Assembly (NCBI GenBank): GCA_001584585.1
Contig: LSYV01000013.1
Location: 1,630,694-1,694,693, forward strand
DNA: 64,000 nt
Direction of reading: 5' to 3'
Origin: Gonium pectorale
Taxonomy: Eukaryota; Chlorophyta; Chlorophyceae; Chlamydomonadales; Volvocaceae
Shown here: positions 58,006-64,000 of the stretch, piece after piece
Numbering within the stretch: position 1 is the first letter of the stretch
Layout: each line of letters begins with the position of its first letter
The notes under the pieces: model-generated
What the model was told of the DNA's origin: nothing
The model's database searches: none
What the model saw: the letters and a program-made list of their open reading frames with translations, nothing else
Program-made: the position numbers and the translations under genes

Positions 58006-60275
58006 ACATGGATGGCTCGGGAGCAGGTGTGTCGCATTTAGTGTTTGCAGCGGCACACCGACGAGCCGGCCATCGAGCCCGTTTGACGTGGGGCGCACGT
58101 GTACAGTCTGTGTTGGTTTTCAGGACTTTCTGGCTCCAAATGCCCCGTGAGTCTTCCATTCCCCGATGTGTTTTATCTGGCGTCGGGAAGTTGTCGTCGT
58201 CCACTGCATCCCCACCCGCCCCTGGTCCGCCTCAACCTGAACAGGCGGGTGTTGTGCGGTGGCAGGATGTGCTCCTTGGGCTGCTTCGAAGGCCGGTGAG
58301 TCCGCGCGTGCAGTCTTCCGCCGCTGTGGCTGCGCTGCTACCGCGTTTCCGGGTACCTGCTGTATGGCATGCATGGCCCGTGGGCTCCCAGCGCAGCGGA
58401 GGCGGCGGAAGCAGCAGCGACGTTGCATGCAGAGGCATGTGCCAGTTAGCCTTGGTATCTTAGGAGGATAGCCCTCCACGGCGAGGCCGCACCGCGGCTG
58501 TGAGGACAGGCAGGCCAGCAGGACAGAAGACAGGGCAGAGGACACAGCAGCAGGACTGCGGGGCGGCTTGGTCCCCGGCGGCGCCCGGCGTCATGTGTAC
58601 GGCGCTGGGAGGACATACCGCCAGATGTTCGCATGCTCCAAATTGACAGGTATGGGGTCGGACAGGGTTAGCGGCATGCGCAGGGGACTATGGGGGCTTC
58701 TGGAGACCAGGTTATCCGACTTGGAAACAAGGGAGCTGGTCGGCAAGGCTGGTATCGAGGGGTGTAGCTGGGTTGGAGCGTAAATGCATGCGCATTCACC
58801 CCATTCATGCGAGAGCTAGTCAGCTTTCATGAGATCGCACAGGCAGGTGTGGATGTGTATGCAAATGCCAACTGGGCGCTACGCTGCTGTCTGGGTGGTT
58901 TCATACTTGATCCGGTTAGACAGGATGGCTAAGGGCCTTGGTGCAGCGTGGTGCAGCGTCCATGGCAGTGAGGGGCTTTGCGATGGATTGGAGATGCTTC
59001 TAGACTGTGGAAGTCGCGAGTGGCACCGCTGCCCGGATGTTGTGGGTTGCAAGTTGCGCGATCGTGTTCAGGTGGTGGCTAAGGGGAGGCAAGGTCCAGC
59101 TACTTGCCACAGGCGTGGGCAGCGCCCATGCGTTTGTCGGGGCTGTTGATGAAATGGTGGCTCGCGTGCTTGGAAGATATGTAAACATCCGGACGGAGTC
59201 GCTGTGTCCCGCTTGTTCATGCTGCTACAATCCAGCGCCAACGGCACTTGCCAGTCTTACAAGCCAGAGCCGTGTGGACGGGTCAATTGCTCCCTTCTAA
59301 CGCAGCAGGTAAAGCACAGCTCGTCGTGATCCCATGCAGTATCATATGCGGGCATGGTCAGCACATAGTACGGGACTGTACTCGTACCAAGCTGGCATAT
59401 GGTGCGTGCATAGGGCTGCGCGAACGGCAACGCCACAGGACTCGGGCGATACACACACGCGGTACATACTTGGCGCCGCACGGCACAGCCCATCAGCTCC
59501 GAACGCGGCAGATGTGTCAAACCTCGAGTGCTTGAGGCAGGTGGCCCCACGAAGCGCCTGCATCTACCCGCGGGCCCGTCCCAGCCCCCATGCGCCCAAG
59601 GCGGTCAGCGCCCATACGGGCGGTGCGATGCGCCGCAGCGCCCGTTAAGCAGAAAACAACGCACATGGGCTGGGCTGGGCTGAGCCGCTGGATCAAGAAA
59701 CGCGCCACTGGAGGCCTGATGTACGGCACACGGAATCAGTATACCCTGCATTTCCGCCCCGTGTCAAGGCCGAAACCCATGTCGCCATGTGCAAGTGACG
59801 TTGACCGCGTTAGCTCCAGGTTAAGTCAGGGAGGACTGTCGGGCGCCGCAGTGCTCCGTTCGCGCAGCCCTCCCAGTGCGCTCAAGCCGCCCCGGAGGCT
59901 CTATCGCGTGTGCCCCATACTGTTCTCCCAGTCCTTACACCACCACAAGGTCTTGACGGCACGGTCGGACACGGCAGTGCCCCCACCCGTGCCACCCCCC
60001 GTGCACTCTTGACCTTCACTTGCGCCGGACCAACGCGCTGGCTGGTGATCGGGGAACCAATCAACCATACGGCAGTGCACAGCGGCGATGTACCCTGTAC
60101 AACACGACGCCCAGGCGGCCTCACTGTCACGGTCAGGCCGCCCCAAGGCCCCCACCAACCACCACATTTGCTTCATCCTGGGGGTCCACGGCATGTCGGT
60201 TCTTCGTGGAGAGCTCACCGCACTCGGTCCCCCAGGGGCCGCATGCACTGCCAGTCGACGGGGCCCACCATCGGG
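58006..60275. other. Convergent intergenic region between poly(A) polymerase and DPH7
   Basis: Both neighbours end toward this region. No exons are recognised beyond the alternative terminal exon of the poly(A) polymerase at 58124-58150. TGTAA on the + strand occurs at about 59179. Confidence 0.5.
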
Positions 60276-62735
60276 TCATGCGCTGCGCGTGGGCAGCCAC
60301 ACCAGCGTGTGCTGCCTGTCGTAAAAGGAGCACGTGGCAGCGAGCCAGGACGCGCCGTCGCCGTCGCGGCGGCCGCAGTCGCCCGCACCAAGCGTGCATG
60401 CGCCCGGCGCGTCGTCGGCGGCCGCCGCTGGCGGCGCCGGCGCCACCGGCGGCGGCGCTGGCCCACGCCACCAGTCGGCGCCGTAGGCGATGGCCTTGTT
60501 GGGTCTGGCGTACGCGACCACGTTGTCGAGCTGCGCCCAGTCGGCGCTGGCGCGCAGCACCGCAAAGCCGTTGTACCTGAGGCGGGACGGGATGCACGGG
60601 GGCTGGGTGTGCCATGGAGCTGGACAGGGCGGCACAGGACAGTCCTGGAGGGCGACAGCCGGGCGCCTGGGAGGATGCACGGGAGCAGAAGCTGCTACTG
60701 GGATACCGCGAGGCAGCATGAGGATTGCCGGCGGACCAAAGCCGGGCAGCGGGAACCAGTGAGGTATCTGGGGCAGGAGCAGCTGCCTCAGGAGAAAAAC
60801 TTTCGAACCCGTATCCTGCAGTCTTGGACGTCAAGAGTTATACTGGATACTGGATGGTTTCATCGGTTGCCCGCACGCACACGGAGCGCCACGGGGTGCG
60901 GTCCCGCACACTCACATGCAGGCCGCCAGCAGCACATGGGGGTCGTGCGGGTGCCAGCGCAGCCGCCAGTTGCCGCCGCCCGTGTTCAGCTGCGGTCGGC
61001 GCAGAATGAGGTAAGGAGGCGATGTTGCGTGGCACATAATGTGGGGAGGAGGGTGAGGTGGCGTGGCTGGAAACAGCATGCACAGGAGGGCTCCACCGCA
61101 TTATGACCCAGGGGCCATGAGCGGATAGGAAACATGTCGAGATGTAGAGGGAGGCATGAATGGCGTGCATGTAGCTGCGTAGGCTGACAGTCGCATAAGC
61201 GTAGCGCTCCGTCCCCTCCCAGCGTCCCGTCCCCCCGCAACCCCCGCGCCTACGCGAGCGTTGACTCTCTCCCTGGGCCACCCACACCCGCCAAGACCGC
61301 CGCAAAATTCCAACTCAGTTCATAGCAAATCGACGTCACGTGCGATCCCTTCCTCGCTACCTCCGCACCCTAACGGCCCCTCCTCACCTGGGAGACCACC
61401 ACCGGTCGCGACAGGTTTCGCATGTCCCACAGCCGCACGTGCTCGTCGTAGCTGCCCGTGGCGACCAGGTGGGGCTGGCCCGGGTGCGGGGACACGGTGC
61501 ACACGCCCGCCGCGTGGGTGCGCCGGTCGGAGAAGACGGGCGACGCGGGGTCGCTGCGCGTGTCGTACGCCTTGAAATAGCAGTCATCGGCGCCTGAGAA
61601 CAGGAGATGGCGCTGCGGGCATGCGGGTGAAGTGCGGGCACGTACGATGAGCGGGAGGAGGGTAGGTGGAAGGGGGTTACTTGGAGAGGAGGTTTAGCAG
61701 TCATGCCCGGGTTTTATCCGTACTGATGTGTGAGGACCCATTACGACTGGTCACACTAGTGGGAAGTCAGTCCTTGCACCATGTCGATGGCACGCGGAGC
61801 CGTCTACCCCCCGATGGCTCGCCGGCGGGAAGGCCCCTACCTCAGCTCGATGGAATGCCGTGCACCAAACCTCAAGGCTGTGAGCCTCCCATTCCGATAG
61901 GAGTGTGATTCCCCCGCCTGACACCTGCGACCAGTCAAGTGCGGGCATGGAAAGCGGACCGCCGACGAGACACGCCGACTTGAGTGATGCAGCCACTCAG
62001 CGCACCTCGAGAAGGGATAGCGTTCCAGATGAGCTGGATGTTGCAATTCGGTCGGTGTCGGCGCTGGTCTGCCAGTCGAGCGACAAGCTCATCCCGCTGC
62101 TGCATGCCTGCACTTGCGCCTGGTCCCGCAGCTCCAAACGCGCACCCTCATCTCCACTTGAGTCAGGAAAATCCTGCAGTATCATGCAGGTTATACCATG
62201 CCGCTCCAAACTGCCAGCTCCCCAAACACGCCTCCCTTACCGCCATCGCCTCCAGCAGCCGCACCGTTCCGTCCGCCAGCGCCGCACCCAGCACCGCCAG
62301 CCCGCGCGACTCCCGGCCCCCACTGCCGCCTGCCTCCTCCCCCGCCGGGCGCCACTTGAGGTCGAAGATACCCGGCAGGTCCACGCAGCAGCTCGCACCG
62401 ACGCTGACGCTGGAGCCACCCCCTGCGGCGCCCTCGCCGCTCGCCGGCCCCACGCCGCAGCCCGGCCAGGGCCCTCGCAGGGCACGCAGGTAGCACCTCC
62501 CCACGCGCTCCTGCGTCTCTTCCACTAGCTGGTACGTGCCGAGCGCAAGCAGGTGCGTGAGGCCGGGTGTGGGGCAGAACTCGGCGCAGTCTGCGTTCAG
62601 CTCGAGGTACTCGCTGTGCACCAGCTGTGTTCGCGGCACCGCGCAGGGCCCGGGATCGCCGCCTTCATCCGCACGCGCATTGGAGTCCGCCTCCGTCTCC
62701 TCCCGGGCGGCGTCGGTTGGCGGCGGCGCGGACAT
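60276..62735 (-). CDS. DPH7: DPH7 (WDR85), diphthamide biosynthesis WD40 protein
   Basis: Six exons close in phase: 62735-62241, 62173-62006, 61924-61841, 61612-61388, 60989-60916 and 60576-60276, giving 448 residues, close to the usual ~450. DPH7 is the methylesterase that demethylates methylated diphthine, allowing the final amidation that makes diphthamide on elongation factor 2. The N-terminus has ELNADCAEFCPTPGLTHLLA and LGTYQLVE, the DPH7 version of ADCVEWCP...CGTYQL. WD repeats follow: GIFDLKWRP; MSLSLDWQTSADTDRIATS; WEAHSLEVWCTAFHR; LLFSGADDCYFKAYDTR; HLVATGSYDEHVRLWDMRN. The family block GGGNWRLRWHPHDPHVLLAA matches GGVWRIKWHP...LLAACM, and the end has AIAYGADWW and ATCSFYDRQHTLVWLP. 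A Gly/Ala-rich insertion separates the last two motifs. The start is the first ATG ahead of an acidic leader. Confidence 0.92.
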
Positions 62736-64000
62736 AGACGGCGCGGGGCAGTCGGCGCGCGCCGCGATGGGTGGACGGCTGCGCAGAGACTGCGTGGGCA
62801 GGCCGCTTGGGCGCTTGAGTAGGGGATGCTTGGTTACACGGCGGCCCCATGGTTGCTAGGTGCCGCGGTTGCCATGATGTTGGGGCCAAGCCGTGTAGGG
62901 ATGTGTGGGCGGGAGGCGGGAGGCGCAAGCGGAGGTGGAGGGCACCACAACACGCTCTCACTCCGCCGCAAGGAGTAACACGTGATTTGTAGATCGATGG
63001 GATTCTTGGGTTTTATGTATCAAGCCAGTATGATATCCTTTCAATGCTTTGATTAAGTAAATAGCGAAAATTCACTGCACGGCATTGCCGTGCTATTGTA
63101 CGGACGACATCGTACGGCATCCCGCTGTTTTGCTTTGTGCGATTCCGTGCTCGTCGGGCGTTCGCGAACACCGTGAGGGAAGGTCCATATTCAACCACAC
63201 CAGCCCTGTAAACCAGCACCAGCGGCAGTTCCATGGTCTGCGAGGGCTGTGCTCCGGGAACATGTCATGCCATCGCCACAGCACGCCGTGTGCCCCCCGG
63301 CATGTTCCAAAAAAGAGAACCATGTTCCGTATTGACTCAACCCAAGACTCGGCCATTCACGTCCATCGGGGCGATGCGCCTGGATCGCCTGCGGTCCCTG
63401 CGACGAGGCGTGGACGGCGGCCGTTGCGGCAGCATCCGTTCATCTCTCTTCCCCACCCCCCCTTCCAAGCCAGCCTGGCCCGGTTCATATGCCGTGCGCA
63501 CCACCTTGCTGGCTTCCTAGCCCTCGTAAGTCTGGCCCTGAGAGCTGAACAGGTAGCCCACCCGCCATTCCTCACGGCCTACAGCTGGGCATGCTCACAG
63601 TGACTGCTGTTTACATTGCCTACGGGCAGGACGGGGAGACAGCCGTTCAGGGGACATCGTGCGCTCCACACGCCATGCGCGTAATTACAAAAGGCCGCGC
63701 AGGTCCCAGGAATCCCTGACGGCCATGCGGCCTCCTCCATGGTTCGTAACACCGAGGGTTTATCCAATCCTACCGCACATCAGAGCCGCCCCGCCTCTGC
63801 ACTACGATATGCGCCAACCCCGCCTCCTTAGCGCCCCCCTGACACCGCATCTTGCGGTGCAAGCGTTGAGTTCTGTTCGGTCTCCTGCACCTCTTGGATA
63901 AAAGCACCGCAGTCCCTGATCGCGCGTAAACAAACATAAGCCGGCAGCTCCCGCCCTTCCGCAGCTCAGCGGCCGCCGGCCTGCAGCAAGACACTAGGCG
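62736..64000. other. Upstream flank of DPH7; nothing further recognised
   Basis: It holds the DPH7 promoter. Around 63000-63100 the sequence is AT-richer. Short open frames on both strands to the right edge show no domain or splice pattern I can support. Confidence 0.5.

Noticed and set aside
1..64000. CRISPR arrays, insertion sequences, rRNA or complete tRNA genes
   Set aside because: No regular spacer-repeat pattern, transposase with terminal repeats, or RNA-gene consensus was found; the window is eukaryotic nuclear DNA.

Overview
The window is nuclear DNA of a green alga. It is GC-rich, nearly every gene is split by many short introns with GT-AG borders, and the products are a hydroxyproline-rich cell-wall-type protein, a thylakoid CURT1 protein and plant-type FHA/AAA and HECT proteins. 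A volvocine or other chlorophycean alga (Chlamydomonas/Volvox relatives) fits best; this is inferred from gene content and style, not from a database match. I rebuilt gene models by joining exons whose borders and reading phases agree. In four genes (HECT ligase, poly(A) polymerase, DPH7, hydroxyproline-rich protein) the phase closes from ATG to stop, and in two smaller ones (thaumatin-like, CURT1) likewise.

Layout. 1-4.3 kb: low-complexity, Ala/Gly-rich coding fragments on both strands, including an FG-rich minus-strand model. 5.1-5.3 kb: a broken minus-strand coding relic. 7.1-9.0 kb (+): a small secreted thaumatin-like protein in four exons. 12.3-13.8 kb (+): CURT1, seven exons. 15.2-27.3 kb (-): a 21-exon gene for a protein of about 2,889 residues with SPRY repeats, a protein-L-isoaspartate-methyltransferase-like domain, a pseudokinase and a C-terminal HECT ubiquitin ligase. 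27.9-28.3 kb (+): a 103-residue secreted protein preceded by two chained upstream ORFs. 30.9-44.0 kb (-): a plant-type AAA ATPase with an N-terminal FHA-like region, about 25 exons. 45.3-48.9 kb (+): a secreted hydroxyproline-rich protein. 50.9-58.0 kb (+): nuclear poly(A) polymerase, with a 793-base assembly gap that falls inside one intron. 60.3-62.7 kb (-): DPH7, the WD40 enzyme of diphthamide synthesis. The rest is intergenic with small repeats.

There is no operon-like linkage; these are independent nuclear genes. The most striking object is the HECT gene. It puts a damaged-protein-recognition fold (isoaspartate methyltransferase) and an E3 ligase on one polypeptide, with a kinase fold that has lost its catalytic motifs between them and tandemly duplicated SPRY modules in front. 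That suggests a single-chain quality-control ubiquitin ligase. Also notable are two introns with GC instead of GT donors at well-supported positions, and a relay of two uORFs joined by ATGA overlaps.
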